DNA of 64,000 nt. Origin: Notamacropus eugenii (taxonomy: Eukaryota; Chordata; Mammalia; Diprotodontia; Macropodidae). The position numbers and the translations under genes are program-made. The stretch is taken from contig NC_092877.1 in NCBI RefSeq assembly GCF_028372415.1, forward strand, positions 388,504,342 to 388,568,341, written 5' to 3'. Every line of letters begins with the position of its first letter. Position 1 is the first letter of the stretch. Positions 1 through 13,000 of the stretch are shown piece by piece. Under the pieces are notes generated by a model. The model saw only the letters and a list, made by a program, of their open reading frames with translations, was not told the DNA's origin and ran no database searches.

Positions 1-719
1 CAGCGGCTTGGTGAAGGAAGAAAGGTGGCGATGGGCCCTGGCACGGGACACAGAGAAGTCCACTGGGACAGAGGCTCAGGAGAGAGAGAGAAGGGCCAGC
101 GGCAGGGAGACACGGGAAGGCACACGAAAGGCCACAGGAACGAGAGGAGGCTGGAGGCCGTTCGGGCTAGCTGGGAAAAGGGAGCGGAGCAGGCATCAGA
201 GTGGGGCACAAACAGGGTTAGATAGAGCTCCAAGGCCAGGTGCCCAGGACCGTGCGGAGACCTAGGGTGAGCCGGAGTCCGTGGGCAGCGAGTTCCCCTC
301 CCGTTCCGAGGCTCGATGGTCACTTGCCAAGGCTAGTACATTGGGTGGTTGGTCCAGCTCTGGCAAGGAGAGGAGGGGACCGGGCGTAGGCGGAGGGGCA
401 GATTGGTGAGGCAGCGACCAGGGGTCTGCACCTGAGCCCGGGGGGGTGGGGGCAGGCGCAAAGAACTCCGAGAAGCTGTTGGGGAGTGTGGGGGAGGGGA
501 GGGGCGCCTTAGCGTCCGTTACTGTTTCTGTGGGACAGTGCGGGAATTCCGAGACCAAAAGTTTGACTGTGCTGCGTGGCACCTCCCGGCCCCCTCCTCG
601 GTCACTTCGCCCTTACTACCTCCCCCTGGATAGGGGTGGGAGCTGAGCTCAGAGGCGCGTTCCTCGGGCTGAGCCTTCTACTGCGGGCGAGAGGGTATAA
701 CAGGGTCTGCTCCCCCAGG

Positions 720-997
720 GCACCTCCCCATTGCCTGGGGGAACGGGGAGAGCAGAGAAAGCCCCTCCCCCATTAAGACGCGCGGCGCTGCCCAGGTTGG
801 GGCGAACGGGAGGGAGGAACCAAGGTTGGGGGGGGAGAGGGGCCGGACCCGGCAGGAGCTGGGAGGGAGGGAAGGAGGGCGTTTCTCCCCCCGGCCCTCT
901 CCCCGCCCGGGCCCCGGGGCCCCCAACAGGCTCTATTTAAGGCGGCGGCGCCCGCAGCCTTCCCTCGCGCTCCTGGCTCTCTCTCCCCTAACGGACG
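720..997 (+). promoter_or_regulatory. SLC13A5: SLC13A5 core promoter and 5' UTR, CpG-rich
   Basis: GC- and CpG-rich sequence leads into the first exon. A TATA-like box (TATTTAA, 934-940) sits 58-64 bp before the start codon, so transcription would begin around 960-970 if the box is used. The start codon context has A at -3 and G at +4, a good Kozak match. The further upstream 1-719 is G-rich unique-looking sequence with no gene that I can recognise. TSS position is inferred. Confidence 0.6.
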
Positions 998-1099
998 ATG
1001 GCTTCGGTGCGGAGCTGCCTCGCGAAGTTCAAGTCTTTCCTGTTCCTGTTCTTGACCCCACTGCTGCTCCTGCCGGTCATGGTGTTCCCCCAGTCCAAG
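998..1099 (+). CDS. SLC13A5: SLC13A5 coding exon 1
   Basis: Residues 1-34, with cytosolic N-terminus followed by the first hydrophobic helix ([15 protein letters not shown]). Ends in phase 0 before GTGAAG. Start chosen because it matches the human N-terminus in length and in the KFKSF and TPLLLLP blocks. Confidence 0.95.
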
Positions 1100-4000
1100 G
1101 TGAAGCTGAGCTCGGAGGCGGGGGGCCGGGGCTGGGATAGAAGCGCTGTTGGGGTTGGGACCCAGACCCGAACTAGGGCCTGGGCGAGAAGCAGGGGCCC
1201 CGCAGTGCACAAGAGATATATAAATGGATTGTGGATTGAACCCCGAGCTGGGCCGGGATTAGGGAGAGAGGGAGGCACAAGACTCCTGGCTAGGACAGCG
1301 GAGACCAAGGCCGGGCAGAGATTGGATTAGGGGCTGGAAACAGGAGCTGTGCCAGGAAAGAGAGCCTGGCAAGAGAAGCTTGGGGCCACTGGAAAGGAGC
1401 TGGCGGCGCGGAGTGGAAAGTCTCAGGGAGCTAGGGCTGTGAAGATGCCTTTCAAAATGACCGCATTTAGAGGGTGAAAGCCCCGAGAAGGGGCTCGAGG
1501 CTCGGGATCAGGATGATTAAACACAAAGGCACTCGCCCTGCAGTTCTGAGCGCACCCCCCCTCCGCCCCGGGGCAGGGACCCGTGGGGAGCGGTCTGCAG
1601 CCCGAGGCCGATTGGTGCTCCCTTCCTGGGGGATGCCTCTGATACCTACATTCTGGCCTAGGTGGCGACTTGCCTCCGTACCTCTGGGCTTTCTTTCTCT
1701 GTCCCTCTCTCCTCTCTATCACTCTTTCTCCTCTTTGTCTCCCCCCATCCCCTCTCCTCTCTTTTCTGACTCTCCATCTAAATCTGTTTCTTTTTCTCTC
1801 CCCCTTCTCCGTTTTCTCTCCTTCCTTCCCCTCTGTCTCTGCTTTTTCCTCCTTTTTATCTCTTGCCTCTCTGCTTTCTTTCTTTGTCTCTCTCTCCTCT
1901 TCTCCCCTCACTCTGGTTCTTTCTTTCTTTCTTTCCCTCTTTCCCCTCTTTTCTAATCTCTCCTGCCCCTCCCTCTCCCTCTGTATCTGCTTTGTCTCTT
2001 TCTCTACCTCCCTCCTCTCTGTCTCTCTCTTCCCTCCCTCCCTCTCTTTCTCTTTGTCTCTTTCTCCTCTCTCTCCCCCTCTCCACTTTCTCTCCTTCCC
2101 TCTTTTTCTCTGTGTTTCCCCTTTCTGTCTGTCTCTCCCCTCCGTCTGTCTCTCTCCTTTCTCTCCGCTCTTTCTGTGTCTCTGTCTCTCTCCCGGGCCC
2201 CTCTTTCCCACTCCCACCCTTTTGCCCCCGCTTGCATAGTCTTACCCTTGAGCGGACTTGGGCTTCTCAGTGTTGCTGGTCTCGGAGCCTCGCGGCCAGG
2301 TCCGAGCCATCTTGAGCCACTGGACTTCTTCCCCAGGCTCTGCATCTCCCTGGGGGCTGTGCCCCAGAGCACTCTTCCCTCTACGGCGCCTGGGGCTCCC
2401 CCACCTAAAGCTCTCGTACGTCCCCTGGCGGTGGTCCTCGGGAAGGACAGGAGAGGCGGTAGACCTGCAAAGAAGCCCGGAGTAGTCTGAGCCTAGGCTT
2501 TCGGAGCTTGGCCACACCCCCGGAGCTGTCCAATCCAGAGGCTCTTTGGGGCCAGGTCTTCTGCCGGTGTCCTCTGCTCCTGTTTCTGCCTCCCTAAGAT
2601 ATCTCTCCTTGCTCCCTCCCCGCAGCCGCCGGCTCCCCCCACCTCCCAAGTAGTCGCAGCTCCTCTTTCCTCCTCCCTCATCCATTCTTTGACAGGGCAC
2701 CAGTGAGCCCAGGCACTGTCCTGGATGTATACCCCCTGGCATCCCGAGGAGCCCAGGGGCTCTGGTTAACTCCAGCCCTCTGGAGTTCTGCACCTGTGTG
2801 ATAATCTGGCTATTATATGCCTGGGGCCAGGGAAAGTCAAGCCAGTGGATCTCTGCTCTGGGGCTCAGTGCGCATTACCACCTTCCCCCCCACCTGTTGC
2901 CCCAGAGGTGCGTCTAGCTTGAGAGTCTTTGTGGTGACTCAGGGTCGTGTGTGTGGGAAGAGACCAGTCAGGGTCAGCCTCTGGTCACCAGCTCATGGTT
3001 TCTAACTGAATGAGGAGAGCCATAAGGAAATGAGGGGTAGACGCACGGAGTGGAGGTGGGTTCAGAGAATTCTTACCAACACTAACTGGGTCCCCTGTTG
3101 TGATTAGACTTGCGTGGCTAATGGTAAGTGACTGGCAGCCCAGGCTTCTCCAGTAGGATTGTGCATACACACAAGTGGGAGGGGGGGAGGGAAGCCTTTG
3201 GAACCATGGGGCCCTTCTCCTTGACCAGACCTCAGGGGCAGGGAAGGGGGCTGCCCAAGAAGATACCCTCAGTTAGAGGAGGGAAAAATAGGAGAGGCCC
3301 AAGTGAGCTGACCTGGGACCCTGCTGAACCTAGAACAGGAACTCTTAGAGGGCAGGGACTGACTTGGCTTGGCCTCCCTGTAATGAGTGCTTCAGAAGTG
3401 CTGTGTGGGTCGTCCTGAATGACATGATTTGGGTTCCTTTGCTCCTCCTGGTCTCAGCTGGATGCTCCTCCACTATCCACCCCCACTGATTTCAGGGAGC
3501 TGAGTAGTAAGCTGAGGATCATGAACTGGTAGTGGTCGGGAAGGTCTCTGAGGAAGAGAAGCTATCTCAGATTTTGACTCGCTGAGTGACCCTGGGCAAG
3601 TCTTCCTCCAGCCTTGGGGCACCATCTCCCTCTTCCTATGTGCAGGAGACCAGGGCCTGTGGCTGGTGGGGAGAAGAAGGTGCAGGAGGGCCACCCAGCC
3701 AGGGGAGGTGAGACCTGCCGAGTCCAGTGCCCCAAACTTTCCCTGACTGGTGATGGGGAAGGGGCTGAGTGGCATTCAGGCCCAGCTTCCTCTGCTGGTT
3801 CCCTCTTATTTCATTATCTGTGCAGGTATACCATGTATATTACCATGCCCACTGTGTATGAGTGCACAATCATGAACACACCAACACAATCACTCATGTG
3901 CACCCTGGCACACATTTGCGCATGCAAATAATATGCCCCTCCTGCCCAGGAAGCTCTCTTCATGGACCTTTCTTCCTCTGTCCCTTTTCCTTGTCTGGCA

Positions 4001-7000
4001 TAGCCTGTCTGCAGGGAGAGCAGTGGGAGGCTGTGAGGCCTATAGACAGAAATCCCTGCCTCAGGGGAACCCCAGACTTCTGAGCTCAGACAGGGCAAAG
4101 ACCAAGGTACCCAATGGTGTTGCTGAAGCGAGGGCATTTAGCTGACATGCTCCATGGACAGAGCTGTATCCTGAGGTCTCTGGACATGGACATTATGGAC
4201 TCCCACTCCAGTTCATCCCTGCTTGCCTGCCACAAGGATTGTGTTAAGGAGGGGCTGACACATTTCCCTAATCCTCTAATTTGGAAGTGAAATCTGCATA
4301 CTCCTTGAGTCCTTCTCTCACGGAATGAATGTGGCTAATTCTGTGGCCCCTGGGCATCTCAGGCTGACCCTCAAGCATGGAATATTCTGACCTTCACCCT
4401 CCTTCAAGGAGGGTGCATCCTTCAAGGTTAAGCTGGGGTTCCATGGCCTCTCTGAAGCCTCCCCAATATGGTCACCATGTATCAGGGCTCTCCTTCCCTC
4501 CCCCCCAAGAGAATGTCACCCCCAGCTCCCGGAAGAATGCTTGGCCCCTAGTAAGTGTGCCACCAATGCCCTCCCCCACCATGGGGCACATGGCAGCCCA
4601 GTCCATGTTGTCCTCTCTGGGTTCCATGTGCTTGTCCCAAAACTGCTCTCTTCCGTCTTTTGGAGGATCAAATGATCATTACATGTCCATTTCAGATTCA
4701 TGATCAGCCTCGATTCTATCCATCAGTTTCTTTCTGCCTGGGTGGTCTGTAGTTTACTCCCCTGAAACTACGAGCCTCTGCTGGGCATCCCTGCTCTGAC
4801 CCCTGGATTCCCCCAGATGACCGCATCCTTTTGAAACACAGTTTTGCTAACCTCCCCCTCTTTTCCCTCCCCTCCCACCCATAGTTTGATCTTCTGGTCA
4901 CTGGTCTCAGCCCATCAAGTCTCACCTGAGGAAGCTGTGAGGTCAGGTCTTAGTAGCTCTCTGGAGTGGTTGCCTGCACTTTGGAGAGGATGGGAGGGGG
5001 CTGGGGATTTCATTATTGGCTTCTCTCATGGGTGTAGAACCCTAATTCAAGGAAGTGAATGGACTTTAGAGGTTACCTAGTCCAATCTCCTCATTTTATA
5101 GAGGACACTGAGGCAAGGCTGCTTGCCCAGATCACGCTGTGTTCGATCCTCTGACTCCAGAACCAGGACTCTTTCTTGTGTGCCACTGTTGGCTGCTAGG
5201 GGGTGCCTCAGTAGAGAAAGCAATGAAGTTGGAGTCAGGAAGACCTGAGTTTGAATCCTGCCTCAGACACTTCCATAGCTGTGAGACCCTGGGCAAGTCA
5301 CTTAAACCTCAGTTTGCTTCACTTTCCTCATTCATAAAATGGAGATAACATCAACTTCGGGGGGATTGTAAGCATCAAATGAAATTTCTATTATGCTTTC
5401 CAAACTATTCTTATTGTCCTGTGTTTCTCTCCTTTGCCTTGGCTCTAGCACCTTCTTGCCTTGGGCTTCTGATTTGGAAGGTGCACGTGGACAGCAGAGG
5501 GGAGATGGAGAGCCAGGGCACTGTCATGCGTGCCAGTCTGGGGCCCTTCATTGCCTGGGGAGCTCACCCTTTTTTGGCTGTAGAAATACTCTAGCTTGTT
5601 CTGGAGGGCAGGCATGGCAACACACCCAGCAGACCTCTCTTAGGGCAGCTGCCACCTGACCCCACTCTGGTTTGTGTTGCAGTCGGGTGATTGTGCCTAT
5701 GTCATCCTCCTCATGGCTGTGTACTGGTGCACAGAGGTCATCCCCCTGGCTGTGACATCTCTCCTCCCTGTGATTCTATTCCCTTTGCTCAAAGTCCTGG
5801 ATGCCAAGCAGGTAAGTCACACTAGAGGGGCTTTGGGCAGAGGGGACTTTGCCTTTTGGGCATCCAACCTGCCTGCCTGCCATGCCTTCTTCTCATGGTC
5901 AAGGGGGAGGTGCTTCCTGCATCTTATTGCTAATTTTTGGAACTAGATACTCAGAAATGAGGATACCTATACTCGTCATTCCCACCTTGTAGATGAGCAA
6001 ACTGAGGTTCTGAGTAGTAGGACTTGTCCAAGATCACTTGGATGGTAAAGTCAAGCCCTTCATGCTTGAATTGCAGAGCTCTCTGGCAGGTATCATCCCT
6101 GTCCCTGGACAGGGTGTGAGATAGAGTGACAGACAGAAAGGCAGACAGGCAGATGGACCCACAGACACAGATAGACAGACACTGCAGGTTTTTTCTGCCC
6201 ATCCTGCAGGTATGTATCCAGTACATGAAGGACACCACAATGCTCTTCCTGGGGGGCTTGATCGTAGCTGTGGCTGTGGAGCATTGGAAAGTTCACAAGA
6301 GGATTGCCCTGCGTACCCTCCTCCTCATTGGCATCTCACCTGGCCTGTACGTATCCTGCTCTGCTCTTCCTGACTATCTGAGTGTGAGCCTGAAGAACTC
6401 ATAACTCAGCACAGACAGACACATGTGAGAAGAGACTTGACAAGGAGGAGACTAAGGCCCCCAGAATGGCAGGGATGGGCCCATGCTCCCCCAAGGAGAA
6501 AGTGGCAGGACAGCTCACCCTGAACCTAAGCCTACCGAGCATGGGGAACCCATTGGGAAAGATGGCAGGGCAGTCCATGGGGAAAGGAATGGTGATGAGG
6601 ATGGCCAGTCAGGGAGGTCAGAGTCTTCCCCTTGGGTGCCCACCCTCAAGAGGCCCATGGTGGGCAGGAAGCTGACTCTTACCCTAACTCCTCCCTGCAG
6701 TCTGATGCTGGGTTTCATGTCTATCACGGCTTTCCTGTCCATGTGGATCAGCAACACGGCTACAACAGCCATGATGGTGCCCATTGTCCAGGCTGTGCTA
6801 GACCAGTTGAATGTGACGAGCAAGGACAGCATGTTTTACCCATCCAGTATAGAGCTCTTGGATAAGGATGAACAGGAGCTCAAAGGTGAGCCCTAGTTAG
6901 TGCACAAGACCAAGGATAAGTGTGGGCCCGTTTCCAGGATGGACCCATAGGATAGCTGTGGAGGGCTTAGCCACTTCCTCTTCCTTTACCTTCTCTGACC

Positions 7001-10000
7001 CAAATCCTGCCCCTTCCATCTGAGAGGCAAAGGAGAACAGGTGCCCCTGCAGGCTGTCCTCCTCTCTGTCCTGGTTGGTTAAGGGGCAGATTCTGGGCAG
7101 GGCCAATCATTTCTTTGAATAAGCCAGTAGGAGCAATGGTTGTTGGTGGTGAAGGCTGATTCTCCCAGAGTCAAGCAAATTTTATTACCCATTGTTCTAA
7201 GTAAGACCTGGCCTCAACAGTGGTCATGTGGCTTATAGAGTGGATGCTATTTTTCCCTAGATGGGGCTTCCAGGTCTCTCCTTTCCAACCAACCCACTCT
7301 CTGGGACTACCTGTTCTCGGCCTTCAGGCTGTGAGCCTTCTTCCTGCCTTGGGCTGGCACCCTTGGCCTCAAGTACCTTCTCCTCTACTTGGATCATCGG
7401 TGTCTTGGCATTGACATTGTCCTTAAAGTATGAATGCTCCCTTCCCATGTCTGAGCCCTCATCAGGTTTGGTGTGTGGGAAAATCATAGCTCTAGATGAT
7501 GGATGATGTGGCCAGAGAAACCTTGCCTGTCTTGCTGACCAGCACATTTTGTGGAGCTTTCTGGCCCCTTCCTGCAGTGTGTGAGCAGGCTTGGAGCCTT
7601 GGGAGGGCTTGGCCAGGCTGGTGCCCAAGGTAATTACTCCTATTTCCTTTCTAGTGAAAAGTGTGGTTCCCCAGGCCAAGAGCAAGGGGGCAACAGCAAA
7701 AGACAGAAATATATGCAAAGCATTGACGCTGTGTGTGTGCTATGCAGCGAGCATTGGAGGGACAGGGACTCTGACTGGTACTGGACCCAATATAGTGCTT
7801 TCAGGGCAGATGAGCACGTAAGTCATGGGCTTCTCCTGGGCTCTTTAGAGTCCCATCAACTTTGTAGAAGTTGGGCACAAGGGGAAGGATTGAGAGGCAG
7901 ACATTGGGACAGCCAGTTACCTCCCCCCTCCCATCTTGGGGTCCATGTGGCACTAGCAGTTCCAGGAAGGAAAAGTTAACCCAGACACATTTTCCTGATG
8001 GCTTCCTGCCCAGACCATGCCCAGATTGGCACCAAGGATTGTGACATTTCAATGCCAGGTCATTCATTTACACCAAAATGGTGCTGGGTGCCAGGGGAAA
8101 GAAGCATGAAATAATTTCTTGATGGCCAGTTAAAGTCTTTCATTTTTAAATAAAATAATTGTATTCCCTCCCACCCCATTACATGTGAAAACAATTTTTA
8201 ACATTTTAAAGTTTTGGGTTCCAAATTCTATCTTTCCCTCCTGCCCTTCCTTTCCTCCCCTAAGATGGTAAGCAATCTGATAAAGGTTATACATGTGTAA
8301 TTATGTAAAACCTTTCCATATTAGTAATTTTGTACAAGAATACTCAAAGAAAGAAAAAGAAAAGAAAGACAGTGAAAAATAGTACGCTTCAGTCTATATT
8401 CAGTTAGTATCAGTTTTTTCTCTGAAGGCACATAGCATGTTTGTCATGAGCCCTTGTTTGGGACTGTCTCGGACCATTGACCATAGCTAAGTAATCCACA
8501 GTTCTTCATGGCATAACACTGCGGTTACTGTGTACAGTGTTCTGGTTCTGATCACTTCACTCTGCATCAGTTCATGGAAAGTTTTTCCAGGTTTTTCTGA
8601 AATCATCCTGCTTGTCATTTCTTGTAGTATAGTATAGTGTATTCCATCACAAGTCATATACCACAACTTATTCAGCCATATCACTTTTTTTTGAGGTGAG
8701 AGGGAGGGATGAAATTCAGCATTAAAAAACAAATATCCACCACCACCATGAGGGTCCTATGGGAGAGGCTGAGCCTCATTGCTGAGGCTGAGCTGTGTCC
8801 TCACCCTCCTCCTTCCCTCCTCTTCTCCTCCTTCTCCAGCTTGTTCCCTGAAAGCAAAGACATTGTCAATTTTGCTTCCTGGTTTGGCTTTGCCTTCCCC
8901 AACGTAATTCTGATGCTCACCTTTTCTTGGATCTGGCTCCAATGTGTGTTCCTGGGCACCAAGTAAGTGGGGGCTGCCCCATGGGGAGAGAAAAGTGAGA
9001 ACACTGCCCAAAATAAAAGAAGGGAGGGCAGGAGGGAGGCAGGAGACCCTATAGCCCCCACTCTGGTGGATTGCAATCCTTCTGAGATTCCTCAGATGTG
9101 ACACATCCTGATGTCACTTCAGCCTCAGGGCCTAGGACCCCTTTCACTCCTGGGGGGGTAGCTGTCCTGCTCCCATTTCCTGCAAGTCCCCAGGGAGGAG
9201 GGGGCTTTGAGGTCATCAGACCCATCTATGTCACAGGGGATGTCCCCAGTCTAATGACATTGCTGGATTGCAGATCTTTGAGGAAGGCTAGAAGCACCAA
9301 TGAAAGGGAAGCAGCTCTCCTTCCCCATGTCTGTCCTCAAGTAGTTGTTTACCTTGTGTGGGAAATGGGGACCAATGGACCCCCAGGGTGAGAAGGGGCA
9401 AGATGCCTCCTGAAGGCCAGCCATGCTAGCCTTAGACTGACTGCTCCCCAGGCTTTCTACTGGTCATGGTACGGAGCATTCATCCTGACTTTGACTCATG
9501 TTTTTGTTCCAAAGTTTTAAAAGAAACATGGGTATTGGTGTGGAGAAGACAGAGCAGGAGAAGGCAGCATACGTGATGCTGAAAGAGGAATATGAGAAGC
9601 TGGGTCCCCTCTCGTACGCAGAGATCAGCGTGGTCATCACCTTCCTGCTCCTGATCTTACTGTGGTTTTTTCGGGATCCTGGCTTCATTCCTGGCTGGCA
9701 ATCACTTTATTGGGTAGACAGTAAGAAAAAGTAAGGGGCTGGATCTCTTCCCTAGAGTGTCCCCTAGCCCAGCGTCTGCTTGCCCCTTCAGTTCTTTCCA
9801 CAAGGGGGCCCACCTTGCTCTGAGCAGCTGTCATGAAAGGGCCAAAGCAGGAAGAAAGGGGAGGCAGGCCTGTGTGGGGTGCCTGGAACTCAGAGATGAC
9901 TCTTGGGACCTGGGCAGCATCCTCCCAGCACTCAGAAGGAGGGAGACCTAACCAGGCTTTTCCCTAATCCTTCAGGCAGAGAACTCCTAATTTGCGAAGG

Positions 10001-13000
10001 AATGGGATGATGGGAGGGGACTCCCAAAGGCCAGGCCAGAGTGAGGAGGAAGGGTACATCAGGCATAGGGAAATTCTGAGCATTGGCCCAGAGGTGGGAT
10101 AATTCTACATGTTTTCAAAGTTAAAGGGATAACCCAATGATAGGGAAAAACGCTCAATAAGTCTGGAAGGGTTTGGTAGCGCAAGACACCAGAAAGTCCA
10201 GATGCCTTGGGCAAAGGAGGCTGACCTCGATTGTGGGCTTGAGGCAGTCACTCCAGGTGGTCACTAAGCCCAGGCATGACTTGACCAGCCATGTGCAAAG
10301 GAAGGAAGATTGTTCTAGGGGTGGCAGGTTGGACTAGAGAAAACTGAATGTGGGAAGACCTGTAGGGAGGGTCCTACAGTAGTCCAGTGGTTGGGTGGTG
10401 ATGAGGGCCTACGTGATAGAACTGACTATAAGGGAGAGGGAAGGAAGTGAAAATGGTCCCAACAGAAAGTGGGCAAAGAGGAGACTCAGATAGCTCTTGT
10501 CAGAGAGATGGAAGAGCATCACCAGAGTTCACATTGTGCCAGGCACCATGTTTCCTCCAAGGGCCTGGACAGGGGAGCGGTGGGGCCACAGCAGAAACCA
10601 GAGAGTTAGCAGGGAAAAGATATTGAAGGAAAAGTAGCTTGAGGTACTGGGAGAGACAATTCACGAAGGAAATGTCAGGGATGGAGGTATAGCTATGGAA
10701 TTCCTCTACTAAGAGTCAACGACTGGGCAAGGGAGAAAGTGAAAAGAGGTAGAAAAGTGGCTGAGGACACCATCAAAGACACCCAATGGCAGGGTTTGGA
10801 AGAGGACAAGGAGTTCCACCCTTGGCCTAAAGCCCAGGATTACCAGAGCATAAGCTCTGATTACATTTTCGGACACCATCTCCGCCCTTTGCTCCTTTTC
10901 TAAATCCTTTGGTCTCTTCTGAAGCTTTCCACCACACTGGTAAGAGTGATGAACTCACCACCTGAGCTCCTCACACCTGCAGGACCCTCATCCTCAGCAG
11001 TACTTCCTACGTTCATTGTTGTGTGCCCTGGCTGGACCAGACTTGGGAAGTCCTTGTCTTGGATGGGTGCCCCAGGAAGCCTGACAGGCCACGTGTCTCT
11101 GACTGGGTGGAAGGGAGGAGTCACTGGTGTGACCCCTTGTGGAAGCTCAGTCTGCTCTCAGGATTTGTGGGATGCTCAGCAGCTCCCTCTCATTTGGGAG
11201 GAACTTCTCATCCCAGAGTTAGCTCCAATGCTTCCACAAGCTAACTCCTGACACACATCAGGATCCTCCTCAGCCTCTCCAGAGCCCTTTTCTGTTCTCC
11301 ATCCCTGAGGAGCATTGAGTCCCACTGAGGCAGACCAACCTGTACTTTACTTGTGGAGGCAAGAGTCTCAGTATTCTGTGGTTCTTATTAGTAACCTTTG
11401 TCCCAAGTCCTCTGTTAGCAGGGAAGTGGCATCATTCTGAGGTCTTGGGGTCGGGAAGGCTGAGGTGTACCTGCTGGCAAAGGGTCAGCAAATGCTTGTT
11501 TAAAGAGGGGGGAGGGGAAGGGCTACAGAGGGAGACTTGTGAGCTTGGGACAGAAGATGAAGCTGGAACAGTAACCTGTAGGGTGACAGATGATGACAGT
11601 GATGCTTCTCTGAGGGAGGGGACCTCAGCAACAAGGAATGGGTCTACCTCTCCTCCTGGTCCTGTGAATTTGGTGGGAGATTGTGGAGAATATGAGCTCC
11701 AGTGGAGATGCTAGCCAAGACGGTGTTATCTCAGGTAGCAGGAGGCTTCAGTTCCAGCCAGGGGAATCCAGGGGAATTGTTGAGGGTTTTACTGAGGACA
11801 CCGTAGATGAGTGAACTGGACTTGAGTGTCCTAGAAGGAGTTGTGATGTTTAGCAAGGTTGTGAACCTTTAGGAGGAGGGGCATGTGGCCAGGAATGGCA
11901 GCCAGATCCACCACGAGGTGGACAGTATGCCAGTATGGACCCTGGGCTCCTGACATTGGGTTCATTGAGCTGGGGAATGGCCAGTTACTAGCTCCAGGAG
12001 GGAGAACTCCCCTGGGCTGGGTGTGGCACGCCAGCCAGGAGGCTTGTCCCTTGATCTGGCTCCTGCTGGCTCTTCACTCTGTGCTCTTTAGGTACGTGTC
12101 AGATGGCACCGTGGCCATCTGTATATCCGTTCTGATGTTCATCCTGCCTTCCCAGAAGTTCAAGTTCAATTTCCGGAGCCAGACTGAAGAAGGTGAAGCC
12201 CCTGGGTGGGGGGAGGGATAGCTGGCCTAAGCTGTGGGGGGCCCTGGGCCATGGTCATTGAGGAGGCACCTCTTCCTACCCCATGTCTACCATGGTTGTT
12301 GGGGTCTTTTATTTCAGAGTGGAAAGCTCCATTCTACCCATCACCCCTGCTGACCTGGAAGGTGGTTCATGAGAAACTTCCCTGGGGCATTATATTGCTC
12401 CTGGGTGGGGGCTTTGCCTTGGCTAAAGGATGTGAGGTAACTGTGGGTTCTTCTGTGGCTGTGTGGGGACACCTGCATTGGGGGCCTGGCACCAGAAAGG
12501 GGGACCTTCTTTCCATCTTTGTCTGTCCCCCATGCTGGCACTCAGCAGCAGCTCAGATGAGGTGGGATGGGGAGAGATGGGGAGATTGTTCTCTGCTTGG
12601 ACCCAGATCTAGAGTCTTTAGCCTGGCAAGAGTTGGAAGGGAGGATGTTGGAAAATTAAACCCACTAAGGCCACACATTTCACTTTCCTAATGAGCAGAT
12701 GGGGACAGACAGAGATATGCATCCCCCTCCCCACATGGGCTCCCTCTGGACCTCTGTGTCTTCCTTACATGGAGATAGAGACCCATATGCAGTGGGGCTC
12801 TAGGGCTTTCTGTCTTCCCAGTGAGACATCATTCTACAGCTTGAGTACTGGGCCTATGTACCCCCATGCTCCAAGGCTATCCAGACACTCCTCTGCTAGG
12901 ACAGCAGTCTGAGAGGACTTGTCCAGAACTTTCTTTGCTGGCACCAGGGAGTCCCTGAGGAGGAGGACAATTCTCCTGGCCCTGGGGACCAGTTCCCTTG

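Noticed and set aside
1423-2217. 264-codon Arg/Glu/Lys-rich minus-strand frame
   Set aside because: It is the complement of the polypyrimidine tract; low-complexity translation only.
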